DNA of 64,000 nt from Flavobacteriaceae bacterium (lineage in GTDB: Bacteria; Bacteroidota; Bacteroidia; Flavobacteriales; Flavobacteriaceae): contig NVXD01000006.1 of the NCBI GenBank assembly GCA_002746415.1, forward strand, positions 1-64,000. Direction: 5' to 3'. Made by a program: the position numbers and the translations under genes. The notes under the pieces were generated by a model that was not told the DNA's origin, made no database searches, and saw only the letters and a program-made list of their open reading frames with translations. Shown here one piece after another: positions 33,226 through 42,182 of the stretch (its first letter is position 1; each line of letters begins with the position of its first letter).

Positions 33226-35619
33226 ATGAAATTATATTGCAACGGAAAATTAACCTTTTCAATATTGGTTATCACGTGTTTAGCACTTTCTCAACCCTTA
33301 TTTTCCCAATCATCTACAATTAGTATAATTGGAACTGTTCTAGAAGAGAACACTCAAAGGCCAGTAGAATTTGCTACAGTCCTTATAGCAGACAGCAACA
33401 CAAAAAAACCAATTTCTGGCACAACAACGCTTGAAAATGGCAATTTCACCCTGGAAACCAATGCCAGTAATTTTTATATTGAAGTAAGTTTTATGGGGTT
33501 TGTTACAAAAACCTTTGAAGAAAGCGCAGCCATAAATGGAACTATTGATTTAGGAACAGTCGGTTTATCTGAAAACTCACAACAATTGGATGAAGTTGTC
33601 CTAACAGGAGAAGTTTCTCAAACTATTTTTAAATTAGATAAGCGGGTATTCAATGTGGGTAAAGATTTAAGTAGTACCGGAGCAAGTGCTTTAGAGGTAT
33701 TGAACAATGTACCATCAGTAAACGTAAATATTGAAGGGCAGATAAGCTTAAGAGGAAGCCAGGGAGTACAAATACTAATCAATGGAAAACCATCTATGAT
33801 GGCCAGTGAGCAGGGAAATGCTTTGGGAACCTTGACGGCAGATATGATTCAAAAAATTGAGGTGATTACCAATCCATCTGCGAAATATGATGCAGAAGGC
33901 ACTTCAGGGATTATAAATATTGTTCTTAAGAAAGAAGAAAAGAAAGGAATTAACGGTTCAGTTACCTTGAATACAGGGGTGCCCAATAACCATAGTGTAG
34001 GTCTAAGTCTAAATAAACGTACGGAAAAATTCAACCTTTTTAGTCAATTGGGTTTTGGTCGTAGAACATTTCCTAGCAAAAATGAATCTGAAAATATCGA
34101 TCTTGTAAACAATACTTCTGTATATAGTATAGGAGAAAGTGATAAGAATGAAACTTTTTTTAATGTTATTCTGGGTACAGATTACCATATTGATGAGAAC
34201 AATGTTTTGACGCTGTCAGGACACTTTGCATACGAATGGGAAAAAGAACATTCTGATACTGATTTTAGTTTTTTTGATGCAGCAAATACCCAGACAGATG
34301 GATACAGGCGCACCGAGTTAACGACTGCAACTAACCCAAAATATCAGTATGAGCTGCAGTACAAAAGAGATTTTGAAAGACATGAAGATCAATCTTTGTT
34401 GTTCAGTGCTTTAGGAAACTTTTTTGGAAAAGACCAAGTATCTGCATATAACAATAGTACAACTCTGGGGACCAATGCCAACACAGAACAACAGACCCGG
34501 ACAGACTTTAAGGAGGCAGAATATACTTTTAAGTTAGATTACACACACCCCTTTTTAGAGAAGTATACCATTGAGACAGGAGCCCAATATGTTGTAAATG
34601 ATGTAACCAGTGATTATGCTGTTAGTGATTTGGTTGGTGGTGTATGGTTGGATAATTCGGATTTGACCAATGTTTTTGAATACATACAAAACGTTTTAGG
34701 GCTTTATGGAACAGGGGCTTATGAAGGAGATAAGTGGGGCATAAAATTGGGACTTAGATTGGAAAACACTGATTTGGAAACAGTTTTACAGAACACCAAT
34801 GAAAACAACAGTAGAAATTACACCAACCTTTTTCCAAGTGGGCATACATCCTTTAAAGTAAGTGATAATTTTTCATTACAAGCAGGGTATTCTAAGCGTA
34901 TAGCTAGACCTAGCCTGTGGGATTTGAATCCTTTTGTTAACATCAGGAATAATTTTAGCATTTCTAGTGGAAATCCAAATGTGCAACCTGAGTATACAGA
35001 TTCTTATGAAATTACAAGCATACATAATTTGGGAAAAGCATCCATTAATTGGGCGATTTTTCATAGACATACCCAAGATGTTATAGAGGATGTCACTGTT
35101 TTTGAAAATAATGTAAGCACGTCTCGACCAGAGAATGTAGGCATTAACAATGCAATTGGTGTAGAACTGAATGCAAAGTTTAGTCCGTTTAAATGGTTTA
35201 TCCTCAACAATGATTTTAACTATAATAGTTTTAATCGTGAAGGTATTTTTAATTCAGAATCGTTTGATTTTAAAGGAAATAGATGGTCTTCTAGATTAAC
35301 CGGTAAATTTAAGTTACCAGCAAGTATTGATATGGAAATTACAGGGGATTATAGAAGTAAGTACCAAACCATTCAACAAGAGATTTCTGATAATCTTTTT
35401 GCTAATTTTGGGTTGAGAAAAAAGGTCTTTAAAGGGAGGGTGGTACTTAATTTAAGTATCAGAGACGTTTTTGCTTCTCGTGTATTTGAAAGTATTACTG
35501 AGCAAACTGAATTTTATTTATACAATCGTCGAGAACGCGGTCGTTTTGTGACTTTTGGAATTAGTTACGGATTCGGAAAAGGTGAAGCCATGGAATTTTC
35601 TGGACAAAAAAGATTTTAA
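33226..35619 (+). CDS. TonB-dependent outer-membrane receptor (OMP_b-brl_3 type)
   Basis: A 797-residue protein: signal peptide about 1-28; carboxypeptidase-regulatory-like N-terminal domain about 33-115 ('IIGTVLEENTQRPVEFATVLI'); a linker 'LDEVVLTGE'; plug domain about 130-230 ('ALEVLNNVPSVNV', 'GVQILINGKPS', 'IEVITNPSAKYDAEGTSGIINIVL'); then a beta-barrel ending 'FGISYGFGKGEAMEFSGQKRF'. The 'NPSAKYDAEGTSGIINI' block marks the OMP_b-brl_3 subfamily. No SusD partner is adjacent, so this is not a classic glycan-import pair. Ligand unknown. Confidence 0.93.
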   Translation: MKLYCNGKLTFSILVITCLALSQPLFSQSSTISIIGTVLEENTQRPVEFATVLIADSNTKKPISGTTTLENGNFTLETNASNFYIEVSFMGFVTKTFEESAAINGTIDLGTVGLSENSQQLDEVVLTGEVSQTIFKLDKRVFNVGKDLSSTGASALEVLNNVPSVNVNIEGQISLRGSQGVQILINGKPSMMASEQGNALGTLTADMIQKIEVITNPSAKYDAEGTSGIINIVLKKEEKKGINGSVTLNTGVPNNHSVGLSLNKRTEKFNLFSQLGFGRRTFPSKNESENIDLVNNTSVYSIGESDKNETFFNVILGTDYHIDENNVLTLSGHFAYEWEKEHSDTDFSFFDAANTQTDGYRRTELTTATNPKYQYELQYKRDFERHEDQSLLFSALGNFFGKDQVSAYNNSTTLGTNANTEQQTRTDFKEAEYTFKLDYTHPFLEKYTIETGAQYVVNDVTSDYAVSDLVGGVWLDNSDLTNVFEYIQNVLGLYGTGAYEGDKWGIKLGLRLENTDLETVLQNTNENNSRNYTNLFPSGHTSFKVSDNFSLQAGYSKRIARPSLWDLNPFVNIRNNFSISSGNPNVQPEYTDSYEITSIHNLGKASINWAIFHRHTQDVIEDVTVFENNVSTSRPENVGINNAIGVELNAKFSPFKWFILNNDFNYNSFNREGIFNSESFDFKGNRWSSRLTGKFKLPASIDMEITGDYRSKYQTIQQEISDNLFANFGLRKKVFKGRVVLNLSIRDVFASRVFESITEQTEFYLYNRRERGRFVTFGISYGFGKGEAMEFSGQKRF

Positions 35620-35645
35620 GAAACATCATAGTGTTTGCATTGGTT

Positions 35646-35720
35646 TAGATTTCTCAATATTGCCTCATTTCGAAATGACATAGGTGTTATAGTTGTCATT
35701 TCGAGAGAATGGAGAAATCT
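35646..35720. repeat. Dispersed intergenic inverted repeat (two arms)
   Basis: A reverse arm TAGATTTCTCAA...TTCGAAATGAC (35646-35679) and a forward arm GTCATTTCGA...GAGAAATCT (35695-35720) lie directly after the TonB receptor stop. The pair can form a long hairpin and may act as its 3' end. Confidence 0.8.
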
Positions 35721-35902
35721 CATAGAATCCCACATAAACCCTCAAAATCATACATTTTCTAACCTCTATTTTAATTAAATACCACTTCTAAGTAGGGTTT
35801 TTGGCCTCATAGTTGTTCTATATAAACCAAACCATAAGATAACTAACATTGTCTTGCATCCTAAAAACTAAAAGGAGTGTTTAATTTAAAAAAAATGAAA
35901 TC

Positions 35903-36070
35903 ATGGATGTATTAAATGAAATTATTCAGAATAGTGCAATTGGAAACCTTTCTAAAGGATATAAGAGAATAGTGTTACTGCTTTTTTCATCAATTGTTGT
36001 GATGCTAGCAAGTATGTTACTATATGTCATTGTAAACGGATCAAATATTAATTTTGACTTTGGGTATTAA
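35903..36070 (+). CDS. Small single-span membrane protein of 55 residues
   Basis: A short ORF from ATG 35903 to TAA 36068-36070. After a polar N-terminal segment ('MDVLNEIIQNSAIGNLSKGYKR') comes one hydrophobic helix (about 23-45) and a short polar tail, so a type II-like single-pass topology is expected. Its end overlaps the end of the convergent M14 gene by 4 bases. No family recognised; the clean amphiphilic layout supports a real gene. Confidence 0.55.
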   Translation: MDVLNEIIQNSAIGNLSKGYKRIVLLLFSSIVVMLASMLLYVIVNGSNINFDFGY

Positions 36071-37542
36071 TTCCTTTCCCTAATAATCATTGCGTTCTTA
36101 AAACTGGATTTTTCCGAATTTAGGTCGATAAGAAATCCATTGATAACAGCATAGGCTAATTCCCCATCTTTTTCTAAAAAAAAGGTAGGGTTAATACCTA
36201 CTTCCAAATAAAGTTTTGGTTGCTTAAAATCAGTACTAACAATATGCAGCGGTACTTTTGAGGAGACTTCCTCCAATGAAATGTTAGCTACCTTAAGATA
36301 TGCATAGCCCAGTTTTAACAGGGATGTGATATCCAGTTTTGAAATGCCTTTTATGGAAGGGAAAATTTTGGGAAACACTTTACCAACTTTTACTTTGTAC
36401 CCTTTGGCATTTAAGGTTTCATACCCATAAAAGGTTGATAGGTCACCTTGGTCCATAATTCTACTGCTATAGTAGAAATCGTTGTGGTTTTCATTATCCA
36501 CTTCAAGGCGATAAATGCCTAAATCTAATAGGTATTCCTTACCCAATAGTTCATAGGTGACATTTTCAATTTTTAAATCGAATAGCTTTCTATCATTCTG
36601 AGGAATTTTTTCATAATCTTCCACAGATTCCTCATTATACGACCCATTTGCTATGGTATGCAGCGCCGAAATAATGGACACGTAATTCAATTTTCTAATT
36701 TCTTGTTTTTCTATATCATTGGTGTACCCTCCAGATTCTATTAAAATAAGACTGGTACCCCATTTTGCAATATTATCGCCAAAAGCCCTTGGCTCAAAAT
36801 CATCACTATATCTCCCCACTTGTCCTGGGGCATACTTTTGGATGATATTATTCATATACACAATTACCTTCATTGCATTGGCCCTAACATCATTCATGTC
36901 CTTTTCATAATTGTAGGCTGTTGCCAAATATGAAATTGTAGCAGGTTTATTGGTGAACTCTGCATTGTAATAGGTACTTTGGTCGTGGAGGTTGAATCCA
37001 AAATCTGCATTTAAACTATCCCTTACCTTTTTTAAGGTTTTCCCCTCAGGCGATTGCAATCTCAAGGCATCACGGTTGATGTCTATTCCCAATGCATTCC
37101 TTCTTTGGTATACCTCTGCCCCATCAGGATTTAGCATGGGCAAAAAATGAAGCGTCAAATGACTTAAAATTTCTTTTTTTTCTTCGGCAAAAGTCTGACC
37201 GTCCAAAAAATTCAAAATATCAAAAATAGCCTGTGTGGCAGTGGGTTCATTTCCATGCATTTGTGACCAAAGAAAAACATTGATGTTTCCAGAACCAATA
37301 CTTATTAAAGACAAATTACGGCCTTCAATCGATTCCCCCACTTTTTGAACAATGAACTTTGGATTTTTTGCATATTGACTTATAAGAGGCTGTATATCAG
37401 AATATTTTATTCTACGCTTTCCTATAGTTGCCTCTTGGTATTGCTCATATGTATCATACAGGTTGGTCGTAATATCCTTATCCTGTCCAAAAGCAAATAT
37501 AATACTGAGTATACATCCTATTGATAAAAGATTGTTTTTCAT
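36067..37542 (-). CDS. Secreted M14-family zinc carboxypeptidase
   Basis: A 491-residue protein with a signal peptide (about 1-19). The M14 zinc ligands are visible as 'QMHGNEPTAT' (HxxE, near 93-96) and 'FNLHDQSTYY' (His near 199), and the catalytic Glu in 'LILIESGGYTN' (near 269). The C-terminal about 170 residues form a separate beta-rich extension. It is translationally coupled (1-base overlap) to an amidase gene and so probably trims peptides released from peptidoglycan. Such a role is inferred from context. Confidence 0.88.
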   Translation of the reverse strand: MKNNLLSIGCILSIIFAFGQDKDITTNLYDTYEQYQEATIGKRRIKYSDIQPLISQYAKNPKFIVQKVGESIEGRNLSLISIGSGNINVFLWSQMHGNEPTATQAIFDILNFLDGQTFAEEKKEILSHLTLHFLPMLNPDGAEVYQRRNALGIDINRDALRLQSPEGKTLKKVRDSLNADFGFNLHDQSTYYNAEFTNKPATISYLATAYNYEKDMNDVRANAMKVIVYMNNIIQKYAPGQVGRYSDDFEPRAFGDNIAKWGTSLILIESGGYTNDIEKQEIRKLNYVSIISALHTIANGSYNEESVEDYEKIPQNDRKLFDLKIENVTYELLGKEYLLDLGIYRLEVDNENHNDFYYSSRIMDQGDLSTFYGYETLNAKGYKVKVGKVFPKIFPSIKGISKLDITSLLKLGYAYLKVANISLEEVSSKVPLHIVSTDFKQPKLYLEVGINPTFFLEKDGELAYAVINGFLIDLNSEKSSFKNAMIIRERN

Positions 37543-38201
37543 TATTTTTGTATTGGTGTCTTTTTAAAATTATACTTTTTAGTAGCTTTCTTCACTTTTT
37601 CTAAGAAATCTTTTCCTGGATCTGTTTTTTCAGTTCGGTAGCCATCATCTTTCTCTAACCAAAGTTCGTGCCCAACAAAATTGGTGTATTCATAATGCCC
37701 AATAAGATACTCAATATTGTATTTGTCAGCAAGATACTTTACCAGTCGGATATTGGCTTTTAATTGCTTTTTGGTAAGTGGAACTCCTTCAGTACCCCCT
37801 ACATTTTCAACCCCTATGGCACAATGGTTAAGGCCTATGACGTGCCTTGCCATAGTTGTTTCTGACATTTGTCTATAAATGGTGCCATCTTGATCAATTA
37901 AAAATTGTGAAGAAACATTCAGCGCACTTGCATTTGTAATATCTGGACGTGTATTGGGTAGTTTGGCCTTTTCAAAAGCCTTGAAAGAGCCTTCTAGTGT
38001 AGGTATTGCGGTCCAATGTAAGACAATCATCTTTGGAACAATGGTTGTTGATTGTTGCTCTAGGCCATAACGTTTGGATAAATATTCTAAGGTTAGTATT
38101 TCTCGCTCTTTATTAAAAACAATGGGTTTATCAACTATTTGCCTGCCAATGCCACAGGACATGAAGCATAATAAGCTAAAGAGCAGTAAGCATTTTTTCA
38201 T
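37542..38201 (-). CDS. N-acetylmuramoyl-L-alanine amidase lipoprotein
   Basis: A 219-residue lipoprotein (lipobox FMSC, Cys16) with an Amidase_2/PGRP domain: 'KMIVLHWTAIPT' (zinc His), 'SSQFLIDQDGTIYRQM', 'ARHVIGLNHCAIGVENVG' and 'YLIGHYEYTNF' (second His). It cleaves the bond between muramic acid and the stem peptide. Membrane anchoring suggests periplasmic peptidoglycan or muropeptide turnover. It overlaps the M14 carboxypeptidase gene by 1 base and follows the cytochrome gene by 8. Confidence 0.9.
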   Translation of the reverse strand: MKKCLLLFSLLCFMSCGIGRQIVDKPIVFNKEREILTLEYLSKRYGLEQQSTTIVPKMIVLHWTAIPTLEGSFKAFEKAKLPNTRPDITNASALNVSSQFLIDQDGTIYRQMSETTMARHVIGLNHCAIGVENVGGTEGVPLTKKQLKANIRLVKYLADKYNIEYLIGHYEYTNFVGHELWLEKDDGYRTEKTDPGKDFLEKVKKATKKYNFKKTPIQK

Positions 38202-38209
38202 GTTAGTAT

Positions 38210-39736
38210 TTATTGTTCAAGGTTATTTTTAAGCACCATGATATCTACATTTTTTTTAATCCAAAATTTAGCCAAATCAGTTGGTGCAGGAGTAAAAGGG
38301 TACGTAAATGAGCTTAAAATAATATCTTCATCTCCATCATTATCAATATCACCGGTATCCATCAAAAACCATTTTCCTAAATTAGAATCGGTAAACGTAA
38401 AGGCTTTAAAAGAATAAGATTTTGAATCGGTATTTTCTAAATACACAAAAGAAAGTTCAGGGTGGTTTTCATAATCTGGAAAGGTAGAAAGTAATCCAAA
38501 ATCTAGATCTCCATCTTTGTCAAAATCATTGCTTACTACTCGTGTGGCTCCATTTAAAGGGTAGAAATATTCCTCAGAGAATTCATTTTTTCCATTATTA
38601 ATATGGATGCGCATGCCATGATATGGTTTGTGGACGTAGGATTTATCTGCATTGTCTCCATTCACAATAATGATGTCATCATCCCCATCATTATCATAGT
38701 CAACCAAATCAAACCAACTGCTGCCATATACAGGGCTATAACTAATTACTTTTTCTGCTCTAAAGGCTAAATCATTTTCTTGATAAAAAATAGTAATCCC
38801 TTCATCCCCTTGCCCAGACAATACAATTAAATCTTCTTTACCATCTTTATCCATGTCCCTGTGAATCACCCTGAGGGACCCTGGTTTGTTTAAAAGGATT
38901 CTTTTTTGATATTGGCCTTGTTCATTTTTAACAAGAATTGACAACTGCCCAGTTAAGTTCCCAAATTCACTCACTACAATTTCTTCTGTTCCATTTTTAT
39001 CCAAATCATGAATCAATGTATGTACTGGTCTATGGAATACATCATTGATAACAGGTTTTATACTACCGTTATGGGCACTAAAAATTCTTCCATTGACCAT
39101 ATCTGATTGGTTTAAAATACCAATTGTGGTAATAAAATTGGTACCCTCTTTCTCAATGATCGAAGTGATTCCGTTTCCAAACCCACCCATAGGAACAATT
39201 TCTTTACTACTAAAATCATAAGCGGCAATACCTCCGGACAAATCCCCTATCACAAGCTTATATTTAGCCTCATTATATTCCATAAAAGTAAAAAGAGTGC
39301 CTTTTGTTTGGTCTAAAGAAATTGGGTTGGGTGTAAACTGAGTTAACTCTTCAGAAAGCTTTATACCATCATTTTGTAAGGTATCTGGTGCCAAGGAAAG
39401 AATATACTTTTTAAGCAATGCCCAATCTTCCAAAGGCATAAGTGGCTTAGAGGGATAAATTCCAGATTCGATAATCGCACTTTGTTCTCCAAAAGGAAGC
39501 CCTGCATAAGGACTATATCCATTTTCCCTAATGCCAAGTCTGGCACCCATTTCGGGTAATATTTCATCTTCCCAAATATTTCTGGGTAAGTCTTCAATCG
39601 CTGGGGCTATATGACAACTTGCACAATGTGTATTGTATAGTGCAACTTCTTTTTTTTCCTTTTTTTTTGAAGAACACGAAATAATTAGCATGGTCAAACA
39701 AATAAAATATATCCTTTTTCTAAGCATGTTATACAT
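38210..39736 (-). CDS. Cytochrome c and FG-GAP repeat lipoprotein
   Basis: A 508-residue lipoprotein (lipobox IISC, Cys21). Just after the anchor is a single haem-c motif 'CASCH' with a small cytochrome domain (about 30-115). The rest is a beta-propeller of FG-GAP/VCBS repeats with Ca-binding-like 'DLDKNGTEEIVV', 'DMDKDGKEDLIV', 'DYDNDGDDDIIIV', 'DFDKDGDLDFGLL' and 'DIDNDGDEDIIL'. It is coupled to the upstream dehydrogenase gene by a TAATG overlap. A redox or sensing role at the membrane is possible; the link to the peptidoglycan enzymes is unexplained. Confidence 0.88.
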   Translation of the reverse strand: MYNMLRKRIYFICLTMLIISCSSKKKEKKEVALYNTHCASCHIAPAIEDLPRNIWEDEILPEMGARLGIRENGYSPYAGLPFGEQSAIIESGIYPSKPLMPLEDWALLKKYILSLAPDTLQNDGIKLSEELTQFTPNPISLDQTKGTLFTFMEYNEAKYKLVIGDLSGGIAAYDFSSKEIVPMGGFGNGITSIIEKEGTNFITTIGILNQSDMVNGRIFSAHNGSIKPVINDVFHRPVHTLIHDLDKNGTEEIVVSEFGNLTGQLSILVKNEQGQYQKRILLNKPGSLRVIHRDMDKDGKEDLIVLSGQGDEGITIFYQENDLAFRAEKVISYSPVYGSSWFDLVDYDNDGDDDIIIVNGDNADKSYVHKPYHGMRIHINNGKNEFSEEYFYPLNGATRVVSNDFDKDGDLDFGLLSTFPDYENHPELSFVYLENTDSKSYSFKAFTFTDSNLGKWFLMDTGDIDNDGDEDIILSSFTYPFTPAPTDLAKFWIKKNVDIMVLKNNLEQ

Positions 39737-40695
39737 TATGATATTTGGTATGGGATGTTTTCCCCTTTATAAAAAGCAATCAAATTTTGTGCTGCATATA
39801 CCGACATACGATCTCTGGCTTCCACCGTAGTAGAACCTATATGCGGTAATACCGATACATTTTCCATTTGTAACAATGGATTGTTCTTATGCATGGGTTC
39901 AGGATTTGTTACATCTAAGCCGGCACCCCATATTTCCTTTTCGTTCAATGCATTTATTAAATCTGTCTCATTATGTACGCCACCTCTGGAAGTATTGATG
40001 AATAGAGCACTTGACTTCATTTTTTTGAAAGTCGTTGCGTCAAATTTATTGTTGGTTTCTTCGGTTAAGGCACAATGCAATGAAAGAACATCACTGCGCT
40101 CTAGAAGTTCATTAAAACTGACTTTTTTTGCATTCAATTCTTTTTCTGCCTTGGTGTTTGGTGTACGGTTACAATATATAACCTCCATGTTATATGCTCC
40201 CTTACATCTTTTTGCAAATTCCAGTCCTATGGTACCCAACCCAAAAATCCCAACGGTTTTGTTTTTTAATTCCAGACCCAAATTTGCCCTGGGTTTAAAG
40301 TGACCCCAATTGTCATCAATAATAGTTTTGTGCATAAAGAACATTTTTCTAGAAGTAGCCAACATCAAGCCGAAGGCAATATCTGCTGTGGCATCGGTCA
40401 TGGCATTTGGAGCGTTGCCAACCAGGATGTTTAAACTTTTAGCTGCGGAAATATCAATGTTATCGTAACCGACAGCAAATTGAGAAATCATTTGTAAGTG
40501 TGAATTTTCGCTTAAAAAATCCCTGTCAATTATATAGTTGCTCGTGGATAGCAAAACATCATGCTTTTTTGCCTCATTGTTAAATTCAGTGGCCGTCATG
40601 GGTAGGTCATTGGTCCATTTTGTAACCTCCAACCCTGCTTTTTTCATTAAAGTTACACCTACATCGGGTATATTTAAGCAAACGAGTACTTTCAT
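39736..40695 (-). CDS. D-2-hydroxyacid dehydrogenase (glyoxylate reductase type)
   Basis: From ATG 40695 a 319-residue cytoplasmic NAD(P)-dependent dehydrogenase; an in-frame start 10 codons upstream (40725) is less likely because the family begins at 'MKVLVCLN'. The nucleotide fold has 'GIFGLGTIGLEFAKR' (GxGxxG), and the catalytic Arg, Glu and His lie in 'INTSRGGVHN', 'NPEPMH' and 'LPHIGSTT'. It interconverts a 2-keto acid and D-hydroxyacid, for example D-lactate, glycerate or glyoxylate. It leads the operon with the cytochrome, amidase and carboxypeptidase. Confidence 0.9.
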   Translation of the reverse strand: MKVLVCLNIPDVGVTLMKKAGLEVTKWTNDLPMTATEFNNEAKKHDVLLSTSNYIIDRDFLSENSHLQMISQFAVGYDNIDISAAKSLNILVGNAPNAMTDATADIAFGLMLATSRKMFFMHKTIIDDNWGHFKPRANLGLELKNKTVGIFGLGTIGLEFAKRCKGAYNMEVIYCNRTPNTKAEKELNAKKVSFNELLERSDVLSLHCALTEETNNKFDATTFKKMKSSALFINTSRGGVHNETDLINALNEKEIWGAGLDVTNPEPMHKNNPLLQMENVSVLPHIGSTTVEARDRMSVYAAQNLIAFYKGENIPYQIS

Positions 40696-40888
40696 AAGAG
40701 TATTTAAGACCCTAAAGTAAAGCATAAAAGTTTTAAGAATACCAATGGCTGCTGAATTTAATTTGTGCTACCAAATAATGGTATTTTCATGCTTCATACG
40801 AACTTTATGCGCACAACTAAATGATTACACAATTGTATTGTAAGGAATTTATTTACGGATATAGTCAGGGAATTAGCAGGTGATTAGA

Positions 40889-41329
40889 CTATTGTTCTTT
40901 TAAAACTAAAACCATTTTTTGATGGATTATTCCAGTTTTTTTAGACGGATATTTTTCTCCACTGACCTTAAATCCTTTTTTTTTATAAAATTCTATGGCT
41001 GTTTCTCTTGCGTTGAGGGTCACCCTTTCTAATTGCTCTTCTTCGCATTTCTTAAGGAGCGTTAAGAGGATGAGCTGGCCAATACCTTTTCTTTGATTTT
41101 TCTCCGCAACAGCCATCTGTGAAATTATCCCAAGAGTGTCATCAATATTTAACCTACCCGTTCCTACTATTTCGTTGTTATGTAAGCAGATGAGATGAAG
41201 GCCACTTTCTTCATACGTATCCTGTATTAACTGGGACTTATTTTTCATATCATTAAAGAAGCAGTTTATTCTAATGTTCACAGCTTCCTTATACAAGGGA
41301 TGTGTTCTAGTAATGTATTGTACTGTCAT
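40889..41329 (-). CDS. GNAT-family N-acetyltransferase
   Basis: A 146-residue protein. Acetyl-CoA binding motif A is 'MAVAEKNQRKGIGQLILLTL' (RxxGIG) near 75-93, followed by 'VTLNARETAIEFYKKKGFKVSGE', the typical C-terminal part. Full-length and isolated, 18 bases downstream of the HxlR regulator and probably co-transcribed with it. Substrate unknown. Confidence 0.9.
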   Translation of the reverse strand: MTVQYITRTHPLYKEAVNIRINCFFNDMKNKSQLIQDTYEESGLHLICLHNNEIVGTGRLNIDDTLGIISQMAVAEKNQRKGIGQLILLTLLKKCEEEQLERVTLNARETAIEFYKKKGFKVSGEKYPSKKTGIIHQKMVLVLKEQ

Positions 41330-41347
41330 GCATGAATTTCAGTGTAA

Positions 41348-41773
41348 TTAGACTTTAGAAATCTCACTAAATTCCTTTAATAAGGACTTTTTTATTTGGT
41401 CCTGTAATTTTTGCCCGCCCGCCACTAACTCAGCAACATGAATCCTATCTTTTTCAGAAACTTTTCTGTGGTCCAAACTCCAAGCAGCCATTTCAATGAT
41501 AATAGGAACTAAGGCTATACCTGTTTGGGTTAGGGTATAAATGTTTTTTTGCTTGTGTTTAACATCTTTTGTTTTAATTACAATGCCTGATACTTCCAAT
41601 TTATGAAGTCTGTCAGTTAAAATATTACTGGCAATTTTTTCATCAGAGGCTCTTAGCTCATTAAAATATCTTTTTCCAACGAATATCATGTCCCGTATAA
41701 TTAATAGGGTCCATTTATCACCAAAGATTTCAAGGTATTGATTAATAGGGCACAATGATTTTTTTTCTTTCAT
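41348..41773 (-). CDS. HxlR-family winged-helix regulator
   Basis: A 141-residue protein with 'CPINQYLEIFGDKWTLLIIRDM' near the N-terminus and 'FNELRASDEKIASNILTDRLHKLEVSGIV' as the winged helix. The N-terminal Cys is the conserved one that can act as a thiol sensor in HxlR/HypR-type regulators. It is divergent from a DUF1330-SRPBCC pair, with a perfect 10-base inverted repeat between them; control of these genes and itself is likely. Confidence 0.92.
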   Translation of the reverse strand: MKEKKSLCPINQYLEIFGDKWTLLIIRDMIFVGKRYFNELRASDEKIASNILTDRLHKLEVSGIVIKTKDVKHKQKNIYTLTQTGIALVPIIIEMAAWSLDHRKVSEKDRIHVAELVAGGQKLQDQIKKSLLKEFSEISKV

Positions 41774-41790
41774 TTTAAATTTCTCTCAAA

Positions 41791-41848
41791 ACCAGTTGCA
41801 AAATACAATTAGTTTAATATATTTGTCTAGTTGTTTTATGCAACTGGT
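41791..41848. promoter_or_regulatory. HxlR-type divergent operator and promoter
   Basis: A perfect 10-base inverted repeat, ACCAGTTGCA (41791-41800) and TGCAACTGGT (41839-41848), spans the divergent promoters. Inside it lies a weaker pair, CAATTAG and CTAGTTG. The plus-strand -7 element TATATTTG (41818-41825) sits 19 bases after TTG at 41796-41798. A regulator bound at both arms would cover the -33 region and the transcription start. Confidence 0.65.
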
Positions 41849-41872
41849 CAAAGATACATAAAATTAGAAATA

Positions 41873-42166
41873 ATGAATATGGGATACATTATAGAAAACT
41901 ATTCGATTTTGGACAAAGAAAATTATATACCTCCAGTTAAGGTTATAAATGAAGCCTTAGCAAAATACAATGGTAAGTTTCTAGTCGCTACTCCAAAGGC
42001 TGAAACCTTATCAGGAAATCCACTTGAGGTAGTGATTGTTATGGAATTTGATTCCGTTGAAAGTGCCAAATCCTTTTATATGTCAGATGATTACAAAGAA
42101 TATAAAGATTTGTTTAATAATACCACCCAAGGTTGGGTACTTCTTTCTGGTGGATACAATAACTAA
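41873..42166 (+). CDS. DUF1330-family protein
   Basis: From ATG 41873 a 97-residue protein; the longer frame beginning with TTG at 41831 overlaps the promoter and operator and is rejected. Ferredoxin-like DUF1330 fold with 'YTIPPVK'-like start ('YIPPVKVINEALAKYNGKFLVATPKAETLSG') and 'VVIVMEFDSVESAKSFYMSDDYKEYKDLF'. These small dimeric proteins resemble antibiotic-biosynthesis monooxygenases; catalytic role is not established. It is followed by an SRPBCC gene after 16 bases. Confidence 0.85.
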   Translation: MNMGYIIENYSILDKENYIPPVKVINEALAKYNGKFLVATPKAETLSGNPLEVVIVMEFDSVESAKSFYMSDDYKEYKDLFNNTTQGWVLLSGGYNN

Positions 42167-42182
42167 TGTTTAAGAAAAAAGG

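Noticed and set aside
33226-35619. SusC/SusD polysaccharide import pair
   Set aside because: The receptor is of the OMP_b-brl_3 type and no SusD-like gene is adjacent.
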